From NCBI RefSeq assembly GCF_022682495.2, contig NC_071390.1, positions 168,355,220-168,419,219 of the forward strand: a stretch of DNA of 64,000 nt, read 5' to 3'. Both the position numbers and the translations under genes were made by a program. Positions 34,661 to 45,689 of this stretch are shown here, one piece after another. This stretch comes from Desmodus rotundus (taxonomy: Eukaryota; Chordata; Mammalia; Chiroptera; Phyllostomidae). Each line of letters starts with the position of its first letter. Within the stretch, counting starts at the first letter, position 1. The notes under the pieces were generated by a model. The model had not been told where the DNA came from. It was given only the letters and a program-made list of their open reading frames with translations, and did no database searches.

Positions 34661-35000
34661 AAAGACTACTGGCAAATCTGTTCTCCCAGGACAGTCTGCC
34701 TATCTGTGATTATAATTTCTTGCTTTGTCTTAACATGGGCCCCAAGTTTTTCTAGGTGAGTCTGGTTCAAGTACTGTCTCTGTGAATTACCTAAAAGTGC
34801 ACATGCATTATTGGTCTTCTGGCTCTTTGGGAACGGGTGATTGCATAGATGCCAAAATTTTAAGTACTTTCTGAAATCATTTGCTTGGATAGACTCACCA
34901 AAGTAACAAATACTCTTTTTGTGATTCTGTTGCTTCCTGGGCAATCTCTCAAATGAACTGGACTGTGTGTGTTTCGTTAGAAAACATTATAAAAGAAATT
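34661..35000. other. No recognisable feature
   Basis: Nothing supported. A 92-codon minus-strand frame at 34666-34944 has no recognisable domain. Confidence 0.4.
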
Positions 35001-35004
35001 ATTA

Positions 35005-37751
35005 TTTTTAAAAGTTCCTAATGAGACTTCTGCTTCATGGAGATAGAGTAGACATAGTCACTTCATCATCTCACTTAGTACAACTAAGAACACAGGATAT
35101 AATATATAAAACAAATATAAGAAAACTGAAATATAGGGAAAAGAAAGCAGACTTACAAGAAATCTTAGGATCTAAGGAATAACATGGCGGTTAGTTACCT
35201 GAGTTTTCTTTTTGCCTTGTATATGCTGACTCGGAGCTGATGAAGTCAGCAATCTGGAAACACCAGCCGGCACAGACAAAAATAGCCCTCAAAAAAGCCT
35301 GTTCTCTCTAGCCAAAGGACTAGGAAGAGGGGCAGCCTAGCAAGAGAGAAAACATTCAAACAATAACCTCTATTCCAGTTAAACAACACAGAAAAACTCT
35401 AGCACTACCCTACCTACACCAGCAAAAGCTGAGTAGAGACCCACTTAAGGATAAAATAAGGAGCTCCAATACCTCTTTCTGGCTGGAGTTGGAGAAGGCA
35501 GGTAGAGAGGCAGAATTTTAATTCTTGCTGGCCAGTAATAAGACCCCCACCACACTGTCAGACCACATGGAAGCCAGGACTTCCAATTAACATGGCAGTG
35601 ACGCTCCCACTCCCCCCTGAGGTAGTATAAGAGAAGTCCTAGTGGAGAATGGGACCTTTCATCATCACCCAGTGGTAACAAGGTCACCCCCACTGTTGTC
35701 AGTGGAGACCACATGGGGAGTCAAAACTCATACCTCCGCTCCGCAGTAATGAAGAGCCCTGCCAAACTTTGATGTCAATAGTGGCTATATAGCAAACCTG
35801 GAATTCTATCTCCATGTGGCAATAAATGTGTAGTTTTTCTCTGACAGACCTGGGCACCCTCCAAAAAAACAGGTGAAAGAGAAGTTTAATAATATCAAGA
35901 AGTACCTAACATAATACAAATATGTCCAGGATTCAATCAGAAGTCACTTATATCAAAAACCAGAGAGAAATCAAACTGAATGAAAAAAGTCAATCATGAG
36001 ATGTCGGTGCTGATATGGCAGAGATGTTAAAATGATCTGACAAAGATTTTAAAGCAGCTACAATGAAAATGCTTTACTGAACAATTATAAACACACTTGC
36101 AATAAATGAAAATACATAGAAAGCTTCAGCAAAGAAGTAGAAACTACAAAGAACTAAATTGAAATTTTAGAATGGAGAAATATAATTACTAAAGTAAGAA
36201 GCTCAGTGAATAGGCTCAATTGCAGAATGAAGGGAACAGAGAAAATCATAAATGAATGGAACATGGAGCAACAGAAATTACTCTTTCTGAACAGTGAAGA
36301 GAAAATATACTGAGAAAAGATGTAATAAAATTTGGGGGATCTGTGGGAGTACAATAAAAGACCTAACATTTATGCTGTTGGAGCTAAAGAAAAAAGGGGA
36401 GAGAGGAAACAAGGCTGAAACATTTACATAAAGAAATCATGACCAAAACTTCCAAAAATTGTCCAAAGTAATAAACCTACAGTTTCAAGAAGGTGAGTGA
36501 ACCCCCAACAGAATACATCCAAAGAGATCCATGCAAAGACATGTAACAATTAAACTTTTGAAAAATAAAAACAAAGAAAAGGTCTAGAAAGTGGCCAGAT
36601 GGAAAATAATGATACCTTACATGTAAGGAAAAGAGGCAATTAACATTATAGCTGGTTCCTCATCGGAAATGACAAAGGCTTAAAAAAAAGAAAGGCACAA
36701 CATTATTAAATGGTAAAAAGAAAAAGAACTGTCAACCTAGAAACTTACACCCAGAATAAATAATATTTGGGGATAAAAGAAAAATAAAAAGGTTCTTAGA
36801 TCAAGAAAACCTAAGAGACTATCTCATTTTCAGACCTATTTTTAAAGAATGACAACATGAAGTTCTCTATATGTAATGGAAATTATAAAATAAGCAACCC
36901 TAAATCATCAGTAAAGAACAAACAAAAAGAAGAAAATATGAAAAAATGTATACATTAGGTTTTCTTCTTTTCTTGAGTTTTATATATTTTTTGATGATTG
37001 AAGCTAAAATTTTAACATTGTTGATGTAGTTCTAAATAGTTATATACTGAGGAAGTATTTAAGTCAATTATATTATAAATAGAGGAGTCAAAAGAAACTA
37101 AAGGAGTAAAAGTTGTAATACTTCATTTGAACTTGTAAAATAATGACACAAGTAGACATTATTTTAATGGTATATATATATGTATATACCATTAAAAAGG
37201 CTACTAAAAAAGACATACTCAAAATAAATCAAAATGAAATTTTAAAATAAGTTCAAGTGACCCACAAGAAAGCAAAAAAAAACAAACAGAGAAATAAAAA
37301 ATTGAGAGTACAAACAGTAAACAAAAATTAAACGGCAGGCTTACACCCTAATATACTGATAATTACATTAAATGTAAATGATGTAAATATGCAAATTAAT
37401 AGACAGAGCTTGGCAGAGTGGATTATAACATGACTCAATTATTTCAAAAAATATGTATTATTCAAGCACTGGTCAAAGTAAGCAAAAGTGTATTTCTTAA
37501 TATCAGATGAAGTAGACTTAAGAAAAAAAAGAAATTACCAGAATGAATGACTTTATATAATGATAAGGGGTAAACCCACAACGCCCCCCCCCCCAAAAAA
37601 AATCCTAAGTATGCGAGCATCTGATGACAGGCTTGCAAAATGTATGAGGCAGAAACTGGTAGAATTAAAACAAACAAACAAAAAAAGATAATCACTACTA
37701 TATTTGGAGATGTCAATACCTCTCTCTCAACAATTTATTTAAAAAGAAACT
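35005..37751 (+). mobile_element. Ancient L1M, 5' region through start of ORF2
   Basis: Landmarks occur in L1M order. First, an ORF1-like stretch with 'gaaaatgctttactgaac', 'gaaattttagaatggag', 'gctcagtgaataggctc', 'gaacatggagcaacag' and 'atctgtgggagtacaat'. Then 'taaacctacagtttcaag', 'ctgtcaacctagaaac', the UTR/spacer segment 'ttgagttttatatatttt', and 'ggcagagtggattataac' at the start of ORF2, ending near 'ggagatgtcaatacctc'. It has many deletions and no open frame. The copy continues after a Ves SINE at 37752. Confidence 0.8.
37162..37197. repeat. Perfect 15 bp inverted repeat, 6 bp spacer
   Basis: ttttaatggtatata at 37162-37176 is the exact reverse complement of 37183-37197, with tatatg between. 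It lies in the L1M spacer region and could extrude as a hairpin. It probably arose from TA slippage in the L1 sequence. Confidence 0.8.
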
Positions 37752-37955
37752 GGCTGGTGTGGCTCAGTGGATTGAGTGCTGGCCTGTGAACCAAAGGGTC
37801 ACCAGTTCGATTCCCAGTCAGGACACATGCCTGGGATGCAGGTCAGGTCCCCAGTAGGGGACATGTGAGAGGCAACCACACATACGATGTTTCTCTCCCT
37901 CTCCTTTTCCCTCCCTCCCCCTCTCTCTAAAAGTAAATAAATAAAATTTTTAAAA
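37752..37955 (+). mobile_element. Ves SINE nested in L1M
   Basis: Head 'ggctggtgtggctcagtgg' (A box at about 37760-37770), B box 'agttcgattcc' at about 37805-37815, then 'gcaggtcaggtccccag', a CT-rich block and 'aagtaaataaataaaatt' tail. Flanks aaaagaaact (left) and aaaaaact (right) look like a short target duplication. It splits the L1M ORF2 region between 'caacaatttatttaaa' and 'agacaggaaatcatcaaa', so it is younger than the L1M. The clean boundaries and intact boxes fit a bat-lineage insertion. Confidence 0.85.
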
Positions 37956-38870
37956 AACTAGACAGGAAATCATCAAATACATAGAATAACTCAACAACAG
38001 CATTAACCAATAGTATCTATTCAATATTTTTAGAACAACCAAAAGCAATAGACAACACATTATTTTCAAGTGCTCATTAATCATATCCTAAGGTAGAAAT
38101 CCATAAAATAAACTTTAAAAAATTTAAACTAACTGAGAATACACAATCTTTTCACTACATTAGAATCAAACTAGAAATCAATAAAATAATGATTACAAAA
38201 ATCTCCAAACATTTGAAAACTAAGCAGCATATTTATAAGTAATTCATGGTTCAAAAAGGGAGTTTCAACAAACATTTTTTAAATGTACAACTGAATCAAA
38301 AAGATCATACAAATTATCAAAATATGCAGGGCAGCTAAAACAGTGCTAAGTGAGAATTTTTAAAACTAAATTCACATATTAGAAAAAATGTCTCAAAAAT
38401 AACCTTTTACTTCAATAATGTAGAAAAATAAGAACAAAATAAAGTCAATGCAAACAGAAGGAAGGAAATAATAAACATAAGAGCAGAAATCAATGAACTT
38501 GTACATAGAAACACAATAGAGAAAAATCAATGAGACCAAGAGGTGATTCTTTGAAAAGATCAATAAAGTAGGCAAACAACTAGTGAGGCTGAGAAATAAA
38601 AAAAGTAAAAATACAAAATTACCAATATTATAAATGAAGCAGAGGCTACCATGATAGACCCTGTAGACATACAAAAAGATAATATGGAAATCCTATGAAC
38701 AACTCTGCACATATAAATTTGACAACTTTGATGAAATGGGCCACATTCTTGAAAAATGCAATCTACCACTATTCATCCAATGTGAAATAGTTGACTATAA
38801 TAACTCTGTAACTATTAAGGAATTTGAATTCAACTATTAAGCAATTGAGTTCAAAGTCCTTCTAAAAAGA
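37956..38870 (+). mobile_element. Ancient L1M ORF2 region, continued
   Basis: Continues L1M ORF2 after the SINE: 'agacaggaaatcatcaaat', 'tcacatattagaaaaaatg', 'aacataagagcagaaatc', 'aatgaacttgtacatag', 'gaggtgattctttgaaaag', 'attaccaatattataaatg' and 'gatgaaatgggccacattc'. These correspond to the segment leading into the reverse transcriptase domain. All frames are broken. The match fades by about 38870. Confidence 0.75.
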
Positions 38871-38884
38871 GATAATACTGTTTT

Positions 38885-39095
38885 GTAATACAGGTTTGAA
38901 ATAAGAATGGTAGAAAAATCTTACCAAGTATCACTTTATATACTTAAGTAATCTTTTATTTTATTCTGTTCTTCTTACGAGTGTTATAGTTTTATTTTTA
39001 CATTTAAATCTATGATACGTTTTGCGTTAATTTTCATATAGGTGTGAAATTTGTATTCTGTTTTTGATCAATGATTTAAGTAAGTATCACAACCA
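38885..39095 (-). mobile_element. LINE-1 ORF2 fragment, opposite orientation
   Basis: 'gagtgttatagttttatttt', 'tacatttaaatctatgatac', 'gttttgcgttaattttcat' and 'ataggtgtgaaatttgtatt' follow the antisense L1 ORF2 segment that reads 'agttttatagttt...acatttaagtctttaatcc...gagttaatttttgtatatggtgtga'. It adjoins the + strand L1M with reversed orientation. A CA repeat (39111-39126) lies just downstream. Confidence 0.6.
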
Positions 39096-39110
39096 GCTAA
39101 CAAATTTAAA

Positions 39111-39126
39111 TACACACACACACACA
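39111..39126 (+). repeat. (CA)n microsatellite
   Basis: Eight uninterrupted AC/CA dinucleotides. Confidence 0.9.
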
Positions 39127-39129
39127 TAA

Positions 39130-39495
39130 AAATCCTAATTATCCAAGAACATTTGACAGTTGATTTTTAGTTCAATAGAACTTGAGACTCAGCTTCTATC
39201 ATTTTAATTGCACCATGGCTATAATCTACAAAACAAGAACACAATGAAATGAATCATGCTCTGTGATTTAGTGAAGAGGGTTCAGGGTAGGGACTCCTAC
39301 TCTAATTTTGGTATATTTATATCTGATTATCTGTCTTACCTTGGTCAATCACTTAAATCCCTTGAGTTGGTAGTCAGAAAAAGTTGCATGAGATTATTTT
39401 CTGGTCTTTTTCTTTTAGCTAAAACATTTTTGATTCAAATTCAGTGTGTCTCATCAGAACTAGATTAAGGGGCAGGGCAGCCAAGGTATCTTTGG
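39130..39495. other. No recognisable feature
   Basis: Nothing firmly supported. A very weak MIR-like trace runs through 39.29-39.37 kb. Confidence 0.35.
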
Positions 39496-39499
39496 CAAA

Positions 39500-40108
39500 T
39501 TGAATTTTCCAATGATGGTCACACTAGTATTAATCCCATCCGACTCACTCTTCTCACAAAGTGATGTTGACAATCCTCTCTTGAGAGAGAAGGTCTCTGG
39601 TGCATTCCTCAAACCTGAGCATAACTTTGTAATTGCTTCAACTATGAGAGCCTGGCAAAATTGACATTTGCCTGACTTCTAAAAGGCAATATAACTTTTC
39701 TTCTACCCCGCACCCTCTCTCTCTCACTCCCTCTAACTCTCTCTCTCGGCTTGTGCCTTTGGACATCTAATCTACCAGGTAAGTAGTTTTGCAGATGCCA
39801 TGTTGGAAATCACGAAAGACCGCACATAGTATTACAGAAAGGAACAGGAGGAGCCCCTGCTGTTCTCAGATGTCCAAGTCTTCCCAGCTGGGGCTCCATA
39901 CACATAAGTGAAGGTGTCTTCATGACAGCAGCTCCAGTCAGCACCACAAGGCAACTTGGTGAAAGACACTGAACCAGAACTGCAGGCTGAGCTACTCTTA
40001 AGTTCCTGGCTCATATAAATCTTGAGGGATAATAAATAATTGCTGTTGGTTTAAGCCATGAAAATTAAGGGTGGTTTGTTACACAGCCACAGTTACTAGA
40101 ACAGTGTC
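39500..40108 (+). mobile_element. MLT1-type LTR (ERVL-MaLR)
   Basis: Order of landmarks in a diverged MLT1: 'gatgttgacaatcctctc' early, 'cggcttgtgcctttgg' then 'gatgccatgttggaaatc', and 'gacactgaaccagaactgc'. The 3' end is 'aataaataattgctgttgg', 'tttaagccatgaaaattaag', 'ggtggtttgttacacagcc'. That end is diagnostic of MLT1 (ataaatggttgttgttttaagccactaag...ggtggtttgttacacagc). Confidence 0.7.
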
Positions 40109-40301
40109 CACCTAAAAATTTCTAAAGCATCACTGGCAATGAGTAAGATGTAGAAAATTGTATTTACTGGAATGCTTAGAGAATATTAGCATAGGAATAA
40201 ATCCAGTGAATCTCGGTTTCACTGATTGCCACGGCATCTTAACAAATCAACACTTTGTTACTGAACTAAAGGGATTCATTTGCCCGCCTGAATCAAAGCC
40301 C

Positions 40302-40817
40302 AATCAAATGTAAACAGGAGTTGCAGCCAAGAAAGTAAAGGTTTATTTTTAAGGAAATGGTACCAAAACCAGAGTTACAGGCGAATGGTTGCTCTAAGAC
40401 CTAGCTTCCCCATGGCTTCTAGGGGATAGGTTACATAGAAGAAAAATCATTAATCATGATGACTAAGGGAGTTAGGGTCACGGTCTCTATTATTTGGCCC
40501 GCACTAGAGTAGGCGGTAGTTAATAATTATATCTAGTCCTGATGTTTGGTTTTGCAAGGGTGTAATCACTGGGGTTGGTCCACTTTCCTGGTCTGGAGCT
40601 GAAACACAACTGAGGCTTAGATGTTATCTCTGGTTTGACTGCAACTCTGTCTCTGTGGTCAAAGATATGAGGCTTTGTTCCTGAGCCTCGTGTCTTTGAT
40701 GCTGACCAGAATCTCATTGTCCTGAGGCCTTAATGATTAAGGGAGTGGATGTGCAAGGGAGAGGGAGGTGGGTGAATCAGTGTACTCCTAGGCTGAACCA
40801 AGCCAGTTTGAATCAAA
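40302..40817 (-). mobile_element. Probable retroviral solo LTR, ~500 bp
   Basis: On the minus strand the sequence ends with an AATAAA signal (about 40343-40349) followed by 'cctttactttcttggctgc', a typical LTR R/U5 layout, and a final TTACA at 40309-40313 (TG on the + strand). A 7 bp repeat aatcaaa flanks at 40302-40308 and 40811-40817. The other end lacks the expected TG, and the repeat is longer than usual, so the boundary is tentative. No internal retroviral genes adjoin. Confidence 0.5.
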
Positions 40818-41039
40818 GGGAAAGAAGGGGGAAAGGTCAGATAAAAGAAAAAAAGTTTCTGAGCAGTTACAATTTCAAGGGTGTATATTTGTAAAATCTA
40901 GAGTCAGAGGAATATGGTAAAATATTTGCTAATCATATCTAAGACCAACACATCAGGGTTATTCATTTTCATAAACCCTACTGAGCAGGACTGTGAAAAG
41001 CAATGCCCTTGAGGGAGCCTATCTTAGAAAGGGAACCCG

Positions 41040-41640
41040 CAACAGAATGCAAGAACCCTGAGCTATGAAAATAGCTCAGGGACACATGCTTCCACTTGGA
41101 GAGTAGATGGCCCTTCTCTGCTACATCTTGAAGATAAATTCTCTCATTAGAGACTCTACAACAGCAACAAAGGCCTGGGTACCCTACTCAAGCCCTAACG
41201 GTGGCCTAAGAGAGTAATACAACCTAATAATATAATCTGACACAAGTCTGTGTCATGGAACTTGTAGTGCCACTGTGTTAGGTGACAGATGCTTTCTTGT
41301 CCCATTGGTACACTTGTACAGTGCCATGTGAGTGAACACGATGGGTGCCGTGTCAGAGCAGAAGCTTTAAAAAGGATGGCATGGTTCAGCTTAGTCTTTT
41401 GCCTCTGCGTTCCGCTCTGAGAAAGGTACACTCCAGACAGAGGTTGCTCTTGCAGCCTGGAAGTCTCCATGAGAAGACAGATGGAGAAGAGTCACTGCTG
41501 GAAGAGAACTCTACTGGTCTAAAGCTTTCACGTAATGTAAGCAGGAAATAAACATTGGTGTTATACAACACTGAGATGTCGGAGTATGTGACTTCAGCAA
41601 AGCTACCAAATACACACACCTACGGAGACACCAATAGCTG
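41040..41640 (+). mobile_element. MLT1-type LTR (ERVL-MaLR)
   Basis: 'ggcctaagagagtaatac', 'acagatgctttcttgtccc', 'aaaggatggcatggttcag', 'gccttttgcctctgcg'-like, and the end 'aggaaataaacattggtg' with 'acactgagatgtcggag' match the MLT1 3' layout (aataaaccttcgttgtattaagccactgagattt). The left boundary is approximate. The overlapping frames on both strands are LTR sequence. Confidence 0.6.
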
Positions 41641-43625
41641 TGCAACTGCCACGATGTTTGGAGTACTGTGGCCTTTTACCCTTCTCTAAAGAAAATGTGA
41701 GTGTGCAAATACAATACGTATACAGGGAGGTTTTGTCCTGATGAATCAATGTTCTTATATTGGATAATTTAGTTAGTTATATTACTTAATATCTGTTATA
41801 ATAAAAGATACAAGTAATTTGGAAAGGTTGCCTGTGGTTGGTTTGCACTTACTACATAAAAGCTAGTGGAGAGAATTTTATGTACTAGTCTAGATTTCAA
41901 GAACAGTGCTATAAACAACTGGAGGAAAGGCTCCACTGTGAATCGATAAGGGATTATATTAATAAACCCTGATTTTAAGTACAGAAACCCAAATCATACT
42001 AGCTTCAGCAAAATAAAAAGAATAATGATTATTGATACCTAAATGAAATGTTGCCCTGTGTGTGTGCCTGTACCTGTGAGTGTGTGCACGTGTGTACTGT
42101 GGGGGGCACATTAATTGGCTTGTATAATTGGAAATCTAATTTTAGGTCATGGCTGAATTCAAAATCTCAAACAATGTTATCAGTATTTCCTGTAGGTCTG
42201 TTTGTGTCTCTCTCGTCTTCCAACCCTCTGTCTTTGCCCTTTCTTTTCCTCATGTTTACCCTGTTCTGATCCATCTCTCTCTACTTCAAAATAACACCTA
42301 CCTTAGTTTTGGCTTCATTCTTAGAGCTGAGAATGCGAGTCTCTTCAGAAGCCACAATGACTAAGAATATGAGATGAAATTGTGTAAAGGAAAATTCCCC
42401 CTTCTGCTATTGTCGGAAGAAGGAATAGATGCTACGCAGGCAAAATTTAAAACAAGACAGTCTATTAAAGGGGTAAATTCCAAAGAGAATACTCAAGATG
42501 ACACAAATATTTGCTAACTGATTTTTAGGAAGAATGGAAAAAGAGTTTGAGGCAGGTTTTTCTGAGTTTTGATGAGTGGAGGAAGTCAATTTAGAGCCAG
42601 AACTGAATTGCTCAGAACCACAAAGGGAAAGGAAGGCCAATTTGTCCAAGCATGGTAAACAAGCGCTCCACTTCAGGAACATTAAGCAAGTATTGAAACA
42701 TACCAGTTTGAAGATGGGATCATGTAAGCTCATGGTCTCGGCAGGGGAAACTCGGGACTGGTTTAGCACTCTCGCTAGCACCTTAGGTTCTAAACACAAC
42801 TTTGCAAGGTTTTGGTATTAAAGAGGGAAATGAAAAGAATTAGAGAACTCTCTATCAGAAAGTGGTATCAACAGGTCAGAAACCTTCTCTCACTTTAATC
42901 CTTTTGTCAGTATTTGTGTGCATAATCCAATGCCTTTGTCTTTTTTAAAATAAAATTGAAATATGTAAAAAGCTTTTTAAGTAAAGTCTCCCAGGTGTCT
43001 GTTGCCGCCTCAAGTCCCCTTTCTTTCTTCTTTTGTTCTCTTAATTGTTACCTCACAACAATTAGTTGGGTATTCATATGCAAACACATGCAAATTAAAA
43101 GTGGCTTAATATATGAGATTTTTACTACTAGTTAATTTCTACTTTGGGGTCTACTGATAAAATCTGCAAAACTGCTCTTTTCTTACCCTTGCTCCTTGGG
43201 GCATAAAAGAGAAAGGATGGTATGAAAGCCACCTAATATCTCAAAAGCTCTGCCATTGTTAAGATGCTTCTTCAACTTAGAAAGTGGTTTTTAATTGTTT
43301 CTTCCATTGTCTGCCTTGCTCTTTCTCACAGACAATGTTGTGTTGAAGCTTTCATTATTTGTTACTGACTCGTTATTCAGGACTCATTGGAATTTGCTGT
43401 ATTACATTCAATATGGGAATGGGCTTGTAAAGGAAATAAATAATCATCAGAAAAATAGATGGAATTTGATTGATAGATAGAAACTATTGTTTCAAGACAG
43501 CACAATATATTTATTCAATATCATGAGGAGAGAGAGATCTGAGAAACACATTAAAATTTTTGTTTAAGTTTCTGAGAAACATCAGAAAATTTGTGGAGTG
43601 GAGGAGGTAGTTAAACTCTAACGAT
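41641..43625. other. About 2 kb without confident elements
   Basis: A TG-rich stretch at 42055-42095 and a pyrimidine-rich segment at 42190-42290 with 'ttttggcttcattcttag' resemble an old MaLR or DNA-element relic but cannot be named. The 130-codon minus-strand frame at 42407-42799 has no recognisable domain and overlaps an 81-codon frame on the other strand. Confidence 0.35.
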
Positions 43626-43629
43626 TACT

Positions 43630-44165
43630 ACTTTCTTTGATGCAATAGATTAAAGATGTCTGCAGTCTTTGCTGTTCTACTCTTAAGAGAGGGAGACTAT
43701 TTTCTATCCCCTTAAATCTGAGCTTGCTTTAGGTGACTTGTCTGACTAATGAATATGACAAAAATGGCCTTTGGGACTTCTGAGGTTAGGTCCGAAGGAG
43801 TCTTGTAGCTTTCACTGGGCTGAAAGAACACTCATGCTAGGAACTGAGCTGCTCTCCATAAGGAAGTCTAAGCACCCTGTGCTAAGGCTTTTGTGTATTA
43901 CGACAAAATTACCTTGCCAAAAGCTTAGGCCAAATCTCGGCCAACACCAGGACCAACTTACTACCCATGTGAGTGAGCCATCTTGCAGGTGGGTCACCTA
44001 GCACCAGTCGCCACTCCAGCCAAGATCTCAAGGAACAGAGAGGAGACGCCCAGCAAAGCAATCCAAATTACTCATCCACAAAATCATGATCCAAATGAAT
44101 CCCTGTTTTAAGCCACTACATTTTGGGATACTTCCTTACATCAACAGGTAATAGGAACATTTAGA
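43630..44165 (+). mobile_element. MLT1-type LTR (ERVL-MaLR)
   Basis: 'gagggagactattttctatc', 'aatctgagcttgctttagg' and 'tgacttgtctgactaatg' match the MLT1 early region (ctgggctggccttgtgacttgctttgacc). Further on come 'cttgccaaaagcttagg' and 'gccatcttgcaggtggg'. The end is 'ctgttttaagccactac', 'attttgggatacttcc'. Confidence 0.7.
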
Positions 44166-44955
44166 TATGGATTAAAAGGAACAGATAAACAGACAAACAA
44201 ATGCCAGCAGGCTTTGTAAAAACAGTCACATTACATGTACAATTTCCTTTGCAAATCTAAATAGGTGATCTATTCACAGATGGTTTAAACACAGGAAGTA
44301 ATTATGGGGAAATCTAGTTTACAAAGGCTAAAACCAGCTTTCCATGGGTAAGGTTTCCTTTCCCAGATTTAACCTTGGCTTTTTTAGTATCTATTCACCA
44401 GTGGAAGCCCTGGAGGAGAGGGAGGGGTGCACTGGTGAGGATAAATGTGCTGGCCAAGACTCCAATGTCCTCTGCACAACCTACAGATGCCTCAGTGACT
44501 AATCTTCATCTGCAGATAATTCAGAAACAGGGCAGATCCCTTGGATTTGAAAATGGGAACTAAAACTCATCCATCTTCTCCTGATGGCTAAACAGGCTAT
44601 TATTAGCAGGCCAGATGATTTAATAGGCCCAGGATGGAAAGGCACATGTTGATAATTAAACACTCCAGAGTTCCATTCCAAAGCAAGTGTCCTTTAATAA
44701 CATGACCAAGGTTTGTTTGCTCTGCAAACCCTTCTCTTGCACTTGCAGGACTCTGGAATGTGTTCAGGCATCAGGAGAAAGTTTTTTGATGGATAGAAAT
44801 GATATGTGTCAAACCCAATGCTCAGTTGTTTGGGTGACATGTTACAGTATGGAATTACCTGTCCCGAATCAGCTTTGTAAATTCATCCACCTATGAATTC
44901 TAAATTGAACCACTCTTTCAGCAAATATGAACTGATGTCTAATAGATTGTGGAAG
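44166..44955. other. No recognisable feature
   Basis: Unique-looking sequence with frames of 60-69 codons and no domain. Confidence 0.4.
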
Positions 44956-44959
44956 AGTA

Positions 44960-45080
44960 ATATAAGAACTGTTTTGTGCTGGCTCTGCCTCATGGCTATT
45001 TGACCTTGAAAAAGTCAGAGCATCTTTGATGCCTTAATTTGATCATCTGAAAGTGAAGAATACTTGATTCTAAGGTATTT
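44960..45080 (+). repeat. MIR SINE fragment
   Basis: 'tggctctgcctcatggctat', 'ttgaccttgaaaaagtcag', 'gatgccttaatttgatcatc' and 'tgaaagtgaagaatac' follow the sense MIR core. Confidence 0.65.
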
Positions 45081-45284
45081 TCAAACACTAAAAATTGTTC
45101 ATTGCATAAATTTTATTGTCAAACTGAACTCTCCCCTCAATTATAAATTGATTTATGGCATGGTTGAGTTAATAGGAAACAGGTTATTTTGCTTTAAGCA
45201 TATGCATCTATTTTCTCAGCCCTCTTTATTTACCATATTTACAGACTTTCTTTTTAAAATATTGCTATTTTTAAAATAGTAAAT

Positions 45285-45505
45285 ATTTATTTTACTTGTA
45301 ACTATATGCCAAGCACTGTGATAAAAGTTTTACAAATGTAATCTAATGTATTTCTTATGACAAGTCATTGAGGTAAGATGTGTTTAACCTTACCTGGCAG
45401 ATGAAATATGTTGGGTCTCAGTACAGTTTAGCATTGCACACAAGAGTGGTGAAGCTAGGAGTCAAGTCCAGATCTGTGTGATTCCAGTGACCGTATTCCA
45501 ATGTA
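45285..45505 (-). repeat. MIR SINE
   Basis: Antisense MIR order: 'ctatatgccaagcactgtg', 'tgacaagtcattgaggtaag', 'accttacctggcagatg', 'gtggtgaagctaggagtc' and 'agatctgtgtgattccag'. Near-complete. Confidence 0.75.
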
Positions 45506-45583
45506 TTTGTCCTAGTATGTTTTATTTCAATGTTTATAGTCAGTGTGAAGACCATCAGAGGTTTGTAAAGAGAAAATTGTCTA

Positions 45584-45634
45584 TCTACTATTATCTATCT
45601 ATTTATCTATCATCTATCTATCTATCATATCATT
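45584..45634 (+). repeat. (TCTA)n microsatellite, interrupted
   Basis: Tetranucleotide repeats of atct/tcta with a few interruptions over about 50 bp. Confidence 0.85.
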
Positions 45635-45689
45635 GATTTCTCTCTATATAAATACCTATAGATATACAGATATAATGACCAGAAAAAAA

